The notes under the pieces were generated by a model, which saw only the letters and a program-made list of their open reading frames with translations, made no database searches and had not been told where the DNA came from. A program made the translations under genes and the position numbers. This document shows positions 1 to 5,699 of a stretch of 6,640 nucleotides of DNA, one piece after another. The DNA comes from Chloroflexia bacterium (GTDB lineage Bacteria; Chloroflexota; Chloroflexia; Thermomicrobiales; UBA6265), in contig JACDBO010000353.1 of assembly GCA_013694885.1 (NCBI GenBank), positions 1-6,640 of the forward strand, in the 5' to 3' direction. Each line of letters begins with the position of its first letter. Position 1 is the stretch's first letter.

Positions 1-603
1 GATCAGCACCGCGCCGGTCACCCGTTCGACCCAGTGCAGCGCCGCCTGGAACCGGGCCCGGACCGCCGTGTGCGAGGCGAAAAGCGCCACGAGCGCGTGC
101 CACCCGAGCGTCATCGTCACCACCGTCAGCATATAGGCGACCTGTACCCATGGCGGCGTTCCCGGCCGCACCACCTGCGTGAAGAGGACGAGGTAAAACA
201 ACGCGACCTTCGGGTTCAGCACGCTGACCAGAAAACTGCTCCAGAACGCGCGCGACGACGCCATGTCGTCGCGGGCAACACCTACGGGCGTCTGGTCGTT
301 GCCGGCTTCGTGCCGCTTCGTCAGCAGCGACCGCGCGCCGAGGTAGATGAGATAGGCCGCGCCCAGCCACTTCAGCGTGTTAAACAACAGGACCGACTGG
401 GAGACGACGACCGTCACCCCCACCAGTCCGAAGACGACGTGCGGCAGGTTGCCCGCGGTGACGCCGACGGCGGTCCACACCCCCGCCCGCCGCGAGTGGA
501 CGAGGCTGTTCTTGACCGTGATGGCAAAATTGGGGCCAGGACTGACGCTCGCCAACCCTGTCACGACGAACACGGTCAGCCAATCCGTCCAAAACGTCTG
601 CAT
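1..603 (-). CDS. LysE/RhtB-family amino-acid exporter (3' end cut by window edge)
   Basis: This is an inner-membrane efflux protein of the LysE/RhtB superfamily, whose members export amino acids or related small molecules. 201 residues are visible. The family is usually about 205-210 aa, so only the last few codons are missing. The N-terminus MQTFWTDWLTVFVVTGLASV is a hydrophobic helix ending in the family motif SPGPN (residues 21-25). Further hydrophobic segments lie near residues 42-68, 71-92, 118-143 and 153-177, with a last one starting near 193. The second family signature, LNPKVALFY, is at 129-137. The start is ATG at 603, preceded by GGGGAGG (608-614). It begins 11 nt after the allantoinase stop, so the two are very likely co-transcribed. 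The substrate cannot be read from sequence; a link to nitrogen released from allantoin is inference only. Confidence 0.9.
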   Translation of the reverse strand, partial: MQTFWTDWLTVFVVTGLASVSPGPNFAITVKNSLVHSRRAGVWTAVGVTAGNLPHVVFGLVGVTVVVSQSVLLFNTLKWLGAAYLIYLGARSLLTKRHEAGNDQTPVGVARDDMASSRAFWSSFLVSVLNPKVALFYLVLFTQVVRPGTPPWVQVAYMLTVVTMTLGWHALVALFASHTAVRARFQAALHWVERVTGAVLI

Positions 604-614
604 CTCGCCTCCCC

Positions 615-1973
615 TCATACCACCGGCAGGTCCGGCCGCAGCAGCTGCCCGCCCGCTGTCCCGACGACCTTCCCCTCGCGGACCAGCGCTTCGCCGCGGC
701 GAACGGTGGTGACGACGCGGTAGCGGTCACATTTTCCGGCCCAGATGTGGCGCGGGTGGCGATAGTAGCACTGCTCTTCGGCGAGTTCACCGGCGGTCAG
801 CCGCTTGCCGAGGAAGAAATCGGCGTCGTGGCCGACGGCGATGCCGCCCTTGCCGGGCAACCGGAAACGGCGGGCGACGGCGCTGGCGGTCAGCCGTGCC
901 ACCTCGGGCAGGGAAAGACCGTGGTCGATGCCGGCGGTAACGAGCGCGGGCAGGAGGTGCTGGCAGCCGCTGATGCCGCCCCAGACGGCGAAGAAGTCCT
1001 CCCCTTCCTTCATCGCCGGGGGCGCGGGCGAGTGGTCGGAGGCAATGAGATCGACATCACCGGCCAGCAGCTCGCTCCAGAGCATGTCCCGCTCGGCGGT
1101 GTCGCGCAGCGGTGGCGCGCATTTAGCGAGCGCGCCGATCCGTTCGACATCGTCCTCGGTGAAGACGAGGTAGTGCGGGCAGGTCTCGCAGGTCACGTCG
1201 ACGCCGCGGTCCTTCGCCTCGGCAATGAGCGCGACACCGCGCCCGGTGCTGACGTGGACGATGTGGAGCGCACAACCCGACTCCTCGGCGAGGAGGAGCG
1301 CCCGGCCGATCGCCTCCAGCTCGGCGATAGCGGGGCGCGACGCGAGGTAGTCGCGGGCACCGGTCCGCCCCTCCACGCGGGCACGCCGCGCCCGCCCGCG
1401 GGTGATCGCGTCGTTCTCGGCGTGGACCGCCACCGGTAACCTGAGCGCCGCCGCCCGCCGCATGCCTTCGTAGAGTGTGTCGTCATCGGCATGGGGAAAA
1501 TCGTCCATCGCCGCGTCGGACATGAACGCCTTGAAACCGACGACGCCGCATTCGGCCAGTTCCTCCAGCCGGTCGAGGTTGCCCGGCGTCAGCCCGCCCC
1601 AGAGTGCGAAATCGACCAGCGAGGCGCGCTCGGCGGCCTCCCGCTTGGTGTCGAAGGCGGCGCGGTCGAGGGTCGGCGGGTGGGCATTGAGCGGCATCTC
1701 GCAGCAGGCGGTCGCGCCGCCGGCGGCCAGCGCGGCACTTCCGCTCGCCCAGCCTTCCCACTCGGTCCGCCCCGGTTCGTTGAAGTGGACGTGAGCGTCG
1801 ATCACGCCGGGCAGCATGTCGAGGCCGGCCGCGGGGATCGTCGCGGTGGCGTCCCCCTCGATGTCCGGCGCGACGGCGACGAATCGCCCGTCGCTGACCG
1901 CCACGTCGGCGACCATCGCGCCCCGCTCGGTGACGACATTCCCGCCGCGAACGATGAAGTCATAGGTGGGCAT
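615..1973 (-). CDS. allB: Allantoinase
   Basis: It hydrolyses the hydantoin ring of (S)-allantoin to allantoate in the cytoplasm. The 452-aa product matches the usual length of about 450 for AllB. It is an amidohydrolase-superfamily TIM barrel with a small beta domain at both ends. Visible metal-centre residues are HVH (H61, H63) in DAHVHFNEPGRTEW, the presumed carboxylated lysine K148 in GFKAFMSDAA, H184 in VHAEN, H240 in HIVHVSTGRG and D313 in ASDHSPAPP. The C-terminal sheet carries PGKGGIAVGHDADF (373-386). The frame could open at an ATG at 2015, but ATG 1973 is chosen because GAGGGGAG lies just upstream and MPTYDFIVRGG is a typical AllB N-terminus. Dihydropyrimidinase or another hydantoinase is the alternative; the GRTEWEGW motif and the urate-pathway neighbours favour allantoinase. 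It is divergent from the antitoxin gene and shares a 139-bp gap with it. Confidence 0.93.
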   Translation of the reverse strand: MPTYDFIVRGGNVVTERGAMVADVAVSDGRFVAVAPDIEGDATATIPAAGLDMLPGVIDAHVHFNEPGRTEWEGWASGSAALAAGGATACCEMPLNAHPPTLDRAAFDTKREAAERASLVDFALWGGLTPGNLDRLEELAECGVVGFKAFMSDAAMDDFPHADDDTLYEGMRRAAALRLPVAVHAENDAITRGRARRARVEGRTGARDYLASRPAIAELEAIGRALLLAEESGCALHIVHVSTGRGVALIAEAKDRGVDVTCETCPHYLVFTEDDVERIGALAKCAPPLRDTAERDMLWSELLAGDVDLIASDHSPAPPAMKEGEDFFAVWGGISGCQHLLPALVTAGIDHGLSLPEVARLTASAVARRFRLPGKGGIAVGHDADFFLGKRLTAGELAEEQCYYRHPRHIWAGKCDRYRVVTTVRRGEALVREGKVVGTAGGQLLRPDLPVV

Positions 1974-2060
1974 GGCTCCCCTCGGGTGGTGACTTTCGAG
2001 ACTGACACAGGCCATCGATTATCGCCGAGGTATCTCCATCAGACACCCCGCAAAAAGGGC

Positions 2061-2066
2061 TATAAT
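2061..2066 (+). promoter_or_regulatory. Probable -10 box of the toxin-antitoxin promoter
   Basis: A consensus TATAAT lies 46 nt before the antitoxin start, in a locally A/T-rich stretch that contrasts with the GC-rich surroundings. No good TTGACA-like -35 is present at 16-18 nt spacing. The nearest partial match is CAGACA at 2040-2045, with a 15-nt spacer. This would give a leader of roughly 40 nt. The lack of a clear -35 keeps this a candidate. Confidence 0.55.
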
Positions 2067-2078
2067 AATGACCAGCGA

Positions 2079-2102
2079 CGAGCTAGAAATCGAGCTTGAA
2101 AA
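2079..2102 (+). repeat. 12-nt tandem direct repeat in the antitoxin leader, candidate operator
   Basis: CGAGCTAGAAAT (2079-2090) is followed directly by CGAGCTTGAAAA (2091-2102), matching at 10 of 12 positions. Each unit contains the small palindrome AGCT. The pair sits between the -10 box and the start codon and runs into the Shine-Dalgarno AAGGAGG (2101-2107). Phd/YefM-type antitoxins are known to repress their own promoters by binding repeated sites, so an operator role is reasonable inference. It could instead be the coding repeat ELEIELEK, if translation began at ATG 2068. Confidence 0.45.
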
Positions 2103-2112
2103 GGAGGCGGTT

Positions 2113-2445
2113 ATGCCGCGCAACGTCTCGACCACGGAAGCCAAGAACCAGCTCAGCGCCATGATGCGCGCGGTCGAGGAGAACGGCGACGAGGTCGTGG
2201 TGGAGGATCACGGCCGCCCGCGCGTTGCCATTATCTCCATGCGGGGGTATGAGGAGCTCAAGGCATGGCGCGAACAGCAGCGCCGGCAGCGGGCACTCGC
2301 TGACCTGCGGGCGCTGCAGAAGCGCGTCGGCGAGCGCAATTCCGACCTCACGTCAGAGCAGGCCGAGGCGCTGGCGGACCGCTTCGTCCGCGAGGTCGTC
2401 GAAGAGATGTTCGCGGAGGGCAAGCTGCGGTATGAGGATGAATAG
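2113..2445 (+). CDS. Phd/YefM-family antitoxin
   Basis: This is the antitoxin of a type II toxin-antitoxin pair. It would neutralise the downstream PIN toxin by direct binding and probably represses the operon. The protein is 110 aa. The N-terminal part, MPRNVSTTEAKNQLSAMMRAVEENGDEVVVEDHGRPRVAIISMRGYEEL (49 residues, here given as motif landmarks S6-T7, A10-K11, L14 and the HGRPRVAIIS strand at 33-42), has the Phd/YefM fold. The highly charged helical C-terminus (about 53-110) would wrap the toxin. ATG 2113 is chosen because AAGGAGG (2101-2107) sits 5 nt upstream. A longer in-frame start at 2068 lies right beside the -10 box and is unlikely. It overlaps the toxin gene by 8 nt. Confidence 0.87.
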   Translation: MPRNVSTTEAKNQLSAMMRAVEENGDEVVVEDHGRPRVAIISMRGYEELKAWREQQRRQRALADLRALQKRVGERNSDLTSEQAEALADRFVREVVEEMFAEGKLRYEDE

Positions 2446-2881
2446 CCGACCAGAGCGAGTCCTCCTCGATACCAATGTGCTGATCACCTACCTCCTCGAC
2501 CGCACACGCAAGAGTCCGGCGACACCCATTGTTGAAGCCGCGCTCGTCGGCCGGTATCGCCTCCTCGTCAGCGACGAACTGCTGCACGAACTCGCGTCCC
2601 GTGTCGAACGCAAGCCGTACCTGGCGAGTCGTATCGCGCCATCCGATGTCGATACCCTGACCGTGGTGCTTACCGGCGTCGCGGAGCAGATCGACCTGTC
2701 CATGATCGCCATCCCCAGAATCGTTCGCGATCCCGACGACGACTATCTCATTACCCTGGCGGTGACAGGACGGGCCGACATCCTGGTGACCGGCGACCAT
2801 GACCTGCTCGAACTCACCGACCTCACCAGCTTTCGGATCATGGCGCTCCGCGACTTTGCCGACCTCCTCGACGAGCGCTGA
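2438..2881 (+). CDS. PIN-domain toxin (putative ribonuclease)
   Basis: This is the toxin partner of the upstream antitoxin, a 147-aa single PIN domain. PIN toxins are Mg2+/Mn2+-dependent endoribonucleases that typically cut tRNA, rRNA or mRNA; the target here is unknown. The acidic active-site set is complete: D11 in VLLDTNVLI, E51 in LLHEL, D102 in RDPDDDYLITLA and D120 in LVTGDHDLL. It therefore looks catalytically intact. It resembles the PIN subgroup often annotated as 'putative toxin component, PIN family' more than classical VapC. ATG 2438 overlaps the antitoxin stop (TAG 2443-2445) by 8 nt, the usual arrangement for translational coupling in such pairs. The frame stays open upstream to 2225, but that part is the antitoxin gene in another frame. 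Confidence 0.88.
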   Translation: MNSRPERVLLDTNVLITYLLDRTRKSPATPIVEAALVGRYRLLVSDELLHELASRVERKPYLASRIAPSDVDTLTVVLTGVAEQIDLSMIAIPRIVRDPDDDYLITLAVTGRADILVTGDHDLLELTDLTSFRIMALRDFADLLDER

Positions 2882-2928
2882 TCGCCCGGCCCCCCTGTGG
2901 TCGCCCTCGTCGCTCGCCGATGTGTGAC

Positions 2929-2955
2929 GATGGTGCGGACGGTCCGTGCATCATC
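2929..2955 (+). terminator. Imperfect hairpin behind the toxin gene, candidate terminator
   Basis: GATGGTGCGGA (2929-2939) can pair with TCCGTGCATCATC (2943-2955) around a CGG loop, with a 2-nt bulge at 2950-2951 and two G-U pairs. The G-U pairs make it better as a plus-strand RNA stem, so it would serve the toxin transcript. No T-run follows, so it is not a textbook intrinsic terminator. Confidence 0.3.
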
Positions 2956-2962
2956 ATTGCGT

Positions 2963-2998
2963 GTCGCCCGGTTACAGGGCGACCACATCGGGTCGCCC
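2963..2998. terminator. Alternative hairpins in the convergent gap, candidate bidirectional terminator
   Basis: GGGCGACC (2977-2984) pairs perfectly with GGTCGCCC (2991-2998) over a 6-nt loop. The same central arm can instead pair with GTCGCCC (2963-2969) over a 7-nt loop, so the two stems exclude each other. A further GGTCGCCC lies at 2899-2906. The block sits in the 168-bp gap where the toxin transcript (plus) and the amidohydrolase transcript (minus) converge, which suits a two-way terminator. No T-tract is present on either side. Apart from these stems I see nothing else in 2882-3049. Confidence 0.4.
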
Positions 2999-3049
2999 CC
3001 CGTCCGGCGTCTTGCTCAGCGCGCCTCGATCGACGTCATGGGCAAGAAA

Positions 3050-4285
3050 TCAGCACGACTGGACCAGGTCGCCCACCAGGGCGTCGAGCACGTTGCAGGC
3101 GACCGCAACGTCGGCGACATCGACCGACTCGGCCGGGTTGTGGCTGATGCCGCCGGCGCAGCGGACGAAGAGCATCGCCACCGGCAACAGATCGGCGAGG
3201 GCGACGGCGTCGTGCCCGGCGCCACTCGGCAGCCGGTGGGGTTCCACCCCGCACGTCGACACAGCCGCCGCCAGCCTGTCCGTCAGGCCGGGGTCGCAGC
3301 GCGTGCTGACGTAGCCCTGGACCTCGTGCCACGTTGCCAGGACACCACGCCGGGCGCCGATCTCGGCGACGAGTTCACGGAGTTGGTTCTCGGCGCGGAG
3401 CCGCGGTTCGTCGGCGGGGTGGCGCAGGTCGAGAGTCAGCCTGACCTCGCCGGGGATGACGTTGCTGGCGCCGGGCGCGACCTCGAACTGACCGACCGTC
3501 GCCACCATCGCCGGGTCGCTTCGCCCCACCCCCTCGATCGCCAGCACCAGCTCGGCGGCGGCGCAGAGCGCATCGCGCCGCCGCGCCATCGACACGGTGC
3601 CGGCGTGACCCGCCTCACCCTCGACCGTGATCTCCGCCCGCGAGCCGCCGACGATGGCATCAACCACGCCGACCGGCAGATCACGCTCCTCGAGATTCGG
3701 CCCCTGCTCGATGTGCGGCTCGACGAAACCGAGGAACTCCGCCGGGTCGCGCCGCGCACTCTCGATCGCCGCTGGGTCGCCGCCGAAATTCTGGATAGCC
3801 TCGCCGAAAGTGACGCCGTTGTCGTCGGTCAGTGACAACGTTTCCTCGTCGAGCGTGCCGGCCAGCGCCCGGCTGCCGAGGTAGGTGCTGTGGAAGCGCA
3901 ACCCCTCCTCGTCGGCAAAGGCGACGACCTCGACCACGAACGGCAGCCGCCGCTCCGCCGCGTGGAGCCGCTCGACCACCGCGACCCCGGCCAGCACACC
4001 GAGGATGCCGTCGTACCGCCCCGCGTCGCGGACGCTATCGAGATGCCCACCGATCAGAAAGGCTGGCGCCTCCGGTTGCTCCCCCTCGTAGCGCCCAATC
4101 AGGTTGCCGACGGCATCGCGCCGGACGTCCATCCCCGCCTCCCGCATCCAGCCGGCGACCGCCTCCTGCGCCTCCCGCAGGGCCGGTGTGCCATACGCCC
4201 GGGTGATCCGCCCCGGCTCGTCGCTGAATACAGCCAGCGCATCGCACCGCGCCATCAATCGGATCGCCCGTTCCGTGTCGGTCAT
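3050..4285 (-). CDS. allC: Allantoate amidohydrolase (M20 / Zn-dependent hydantoinase-carbamoylase family)
   Basis: It probably hydrolyses allantoate to a ureido product (ureidoglycine/ureidoglycolate) with release of ammonia and CO2, continuing from allantoinase. The protein is 411 aa, close to the family's usual 410-415. Binuclear-metal ligands are visible: H81 in GGHLDSV, D92 in RYDGILG, E126/E127 in FADEEGLRF, H191 in EPHIEQGP and H382 in GISHNPAE. The dimerisation domain inserts at about 210-325 (GEAGHAGTVSMARRRDAL at 223-240), and SGAGHDAVALA is at 354-364. N-carbamoyl-L-amino-acid hydrolases share these motifs, so AllC is chosen mainly from the neighbours. Start ATG 4285 gives MTDTERAIRL; an in-frame ATG at 4294 (MWQMTD) is equally possible and neither has a strong Shine-Dalgarno. 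A 12-bp palindrome lies 20 nt upstream. The gene ends convergently with the toxin gene. Confidence 0.85.
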   Translation of the reverse strand: MTDTERAIRLMARCDALAVFSDEPGRITRAYGTPALREAQEAVAGWMREAGMDVRRDAVGNLIGRYEGEQPEAPAFLIGGHLDSVRDAGRYDGILGVLAGVAVVERLHAAERRLPFVVEVVAFADEEGLRFHSTYLGSRALAGTLDEETLSLTDDNGVTFGEAIQNFGGDPAAIESARRDPAEFLGFVEPHIEQGPNLEERDLPVGVVDAIVGGSRAEITVEGEAGHAGTVSMARRRDALCAAAELVLAIEGVGRSDPAMVATVGQFEVAPGASNVIPGEVRLTLDLRHPADEPRLRAENQLRELVAEIGARRGVLATWHEVQGYVSTRCDPGLTDRLAAAVSTCGVEPHRLPSGAGHDAVALADLLPVAMLFVRCAGGISHNPAESVDVADVAVACNVLDALVGDLVQSC

Positions 4286-4305
4286 CTGCCACATCCGTTC
4301 GTCGT

Positions 4306-4332
4306 GTAGGGGCGGATGGCATCCGCCCCTAC
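4306..4332. repeat. Perfect 12-bp inverted repeat in the uraH-allC gap
   Basis: GTAGGGGCGGAT (4306-4317) and ATCCGCCCCTAC (4321-4332) are exact reverse complements around a 3-nt centre GGC. The element takes up over a third of the 74-nt space between the uraH stop (4360) and the amidohydrolase start (4285). As RNA it would form a very stable hairpin ending 20 nt before that start. There is no T-run, so a plain intrinsic terminator is unlikely. A dispersed REP-like palindrome, an mRNA-stability stem or an attenuator are the options. No second copy was found in this window. Confidence 0.85.
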
Positions 4333-4359
4333 CATCGGTCGATGCTTGCCGCACGTTCG

Positions 4360-4725
4360 CTAACTGCCCCGGTACGTCGTGTACGACCACGGGGAGACGA
4401 GCAGCGGGACGTGGTAATCCGTGCCGGCGTCCGAGACCGTGAAGCGCAGCGTAACCAGATCGTAGAACGGCGGCTCACTCGTCACCACCGGCTGGTTGGA
4501 AAAATAGTCCCCGACGAAGAACAGCAGGTCGTAGGTGCCCGCCGTGAACTCGCGATCGGCGAGCAGCGGTGCGGCGGTGCGGCCGTCCGCGTTCGTCGTG
4601 GTGGAAACCACCTCGCGGTGCGACTCCGTGTCGCCGTCGATCTCGAGCCGGTAGAGCGTGAGAAAGACGCCGGCGGCCGGTTTGCCCTGGGCCGTATCGA
4701 GGACGTGGGTCGTGAGCGTGCCCAT
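4360..4725 (-). CDS. uraH: 5-hydroxyisourate hydrolase (transthyretin-like)
   Basis: It hydrolyses 5-hydroxyisourate, the unstable product of urate oxidase, to OHCU. The 121-aa protein has the size of a single transthyretin-like domain without signal peptide or fusion. Family hallmarks are present: LTTHVLDTAQGKPAAG at the N-terminus with catalytic H7, R49 in NADGRT, and the C-terminal block YHVPLLVSPWSYTTYRGS, with H104 in YHVPLL and the terminal YRGS tetrapeptide that separates HIU hydrolases from true transthyretin. The ATG (4723-4725) shares one base with the urate oxidase stop (TGATG arrangement), indicating coupled translation. Confidence 0.95.
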   Translation of the reverse strand: MGTLTTHVLDTAQGKPAAGVFLTLYRLEIDGDTESHREVVSTTTNADGRTAAPLLADREFTAGTYDLLFFVGDYFSNQPVVTSEPPFYDLVTLRFTVSDAGTDYHVPLLVSPWSYTTYRGS

Positions 4726-5699
4726 CAGGCCCCCGTGCCTTCCCTGCGGCGCATCCGCAGGGTGATCTCGCCATAGGCAGGGAAGGGGTCGCTGTAGACC
4801 TTGACCGCCGGGTCGGTCGGCGACTCGTGATACGGGTCGCGGGTCCGGTTCTGGGCGACGAAGCGGACCTCGGCCAACTGCGGGAAGCGGGTCAGCAAGC
4901 GGAGGCCCATCTCGTGGACCAGGTGCTGGATCGACTCGCTGACGAACTCGTGGAAGACCGCCCGGCAGAGGTCGCGGACTTGCTCGGCGGCGACGTAGCG
5001 GACGGCCGTCTCGCCGAGCAGGTCGTCGACGTCGGTGTAGCGCCAGAAGACGTCCAGGTAGATGAAGAGTGGGCGGTCGCGCCGGTCCGGCAGGGTCGTG
5101 TGCTCGTCACGGACGAAGCTGGTGAAGGCGCTACCGGTCACCTTGAGCAGCTTCAGCCCGACACGGCCGCACTCGTGCTCCGTGACGGTGGCCTCGTCGC
5201 CTGCGCGCCGCATCCGTAGACGAGCGACGGCGTGGTCGCCCGCTTCGGCGCTGAAGAGAACGCCGCTCTCGCCGAAACTGCCCTCACCGTCGTCGGCCGG
5301 GACGAGCACCGGCGGGAAGGGCAGCTCGCGAGCGCGCAAGCGCAGGTCGTGCAGTTGGTCGTAGCGGGCGATGAAGCGGTGACCGACCGCGGCGAGGTAG
5401 CCCTCGAGCGTCGCGCTCTCGTCGTCGAGCGCCTCCTTGAGGATGATGTTCTTCATGCTGTCGGTGGCGACGACCATCGAATTGTCGCCCTCGGTGTAGG
5501 CCGGCAGGAAATCGTCGCCCAGCACCTCGACGTCGACCTCGCGGGCGACGAGCACGTTGGCGCGGCCGGTAAACGGCGACTCCGGGATCGGCGTCACACC
5601 ATGCAGCGGTTTGGCGAAGACGCGGTAGACCGGCACCCGCCGCTTGCCGTAGCTGATCTCGTAATCGACGGCCTGGCCGACGCGCTCGCCGTCATTCAC
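4725..5699 (-). CDS. uox: Urate oxidase (uricase)
   Basis: This cofactor-free enzyme oxidises urate to 5-hydroxyisourate with O2, releasing H2O2. The 324-aa product is a tandem tunnelling-fold protein of usual bacterial length (about 300-330). Residues expected by alignment from memory with the Aspergillus enzyme are: K19 in SYGKRRV, T79-D80 in VATDSMKN, F192/F195 in GSAFTSFVRDEHTTLPD, R209 in RDRPLF, Q258 in SIQHLVHEMG and N284 in AQNRT. The Aspergillus NKH motif has a His two residues after the Asn; here that place is T286, as I recall for Bacillus-type uricases. The start is GTG at 5699, with AGGGAGGGG just upstream. It overlaps the uraD stop by 4 nt (GTGA) and its own stop overlaps uraH by 1 nt. 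Genes of this type are also named pucL or uaZ. Confidence 0.93.
   Translation of the reverse strand: MNDGERVGQAVDYEISYGKRRVPVYRVFAKPLHGVTPIPESPFTGRANVLVAREVDVEVLGDDFLPAYTEGDNSMVVATDSMKNIILKEALDDESATLEGYLAAVGHRFIARYDQLHDLRLRARELPFPPVLVPADDGEGSFGESGVLFSAEAGDHAVARLRMRRAGDEATVTEHECGRVGLKLLKVTGSAFTSFVRDEHTTLPDRRDRPLFIYLDVFWRYTDVDDLLGETAVRYVAAEQVRDLCRAVFHEFVSESIQHLVHEMGLRLLTRFPQLAEVRFVAQNRTRDPYHESPTDPAVKVYSDPFPAYGEITLRMRRREGTGA

Noticed and set aside
34..723. Long plus-strand open frame opposite the exporter and allantoinase end
   Set aside because: Its translation is Arg/His/Pro-rich with no recognisable motif, and it is antisense to a clear LysE-family protein; long open frames on the opposite strand are expected at this GC content.
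1974..2015. Longer N-terminus for allantoinase starting at ATG 2015
   Set aside because: The extra 14 residues are not like AllB N-termini, and a good Shine-Dalgarno sits right before ATG 1973.
2068..2112. Longer antitoxin beginning at ATG 2068
   Set aside because: This ATG touches the -10 box and would lie upstream of the expected transcript start. The internal ATG at 2113 has AAGGAGG at ideal spacing and gives the normal Phd/YefM N-terminus. AAGGG at 2055-2059 leaves a small chance for the longer form if transcription begins further left.
2061..3000. Transposon or IS boundaries around the toxin-antitoxin pair
   Set aside because: I looked for terminal inverted repeats and short target duplications at both ends of the module and saw none convincing; there is no transposase or integrase in the window.
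2897..3835. 312-aa plus-strand open frame opposite the amidohydrolase
   Set aside because: It has low-complexity Arg/Asp/Gly composition, no family motifs and no Shine-Dalgarno, while the minus strand encodes a complete M20 metal site.
4306..4332. Classical intrinsic terminator between uraH and the amidohydrolase
   Set aside because: The stem is strong, but no T-run follows on either strand and the downstream gene belongs to the same pathway.
4286..4390. Longer amidohydrolase N-terminus starting at ATG 4390
   Set aside because: It would run through the palindrome and into the end of uraH, and the added residues do not resemble the family.
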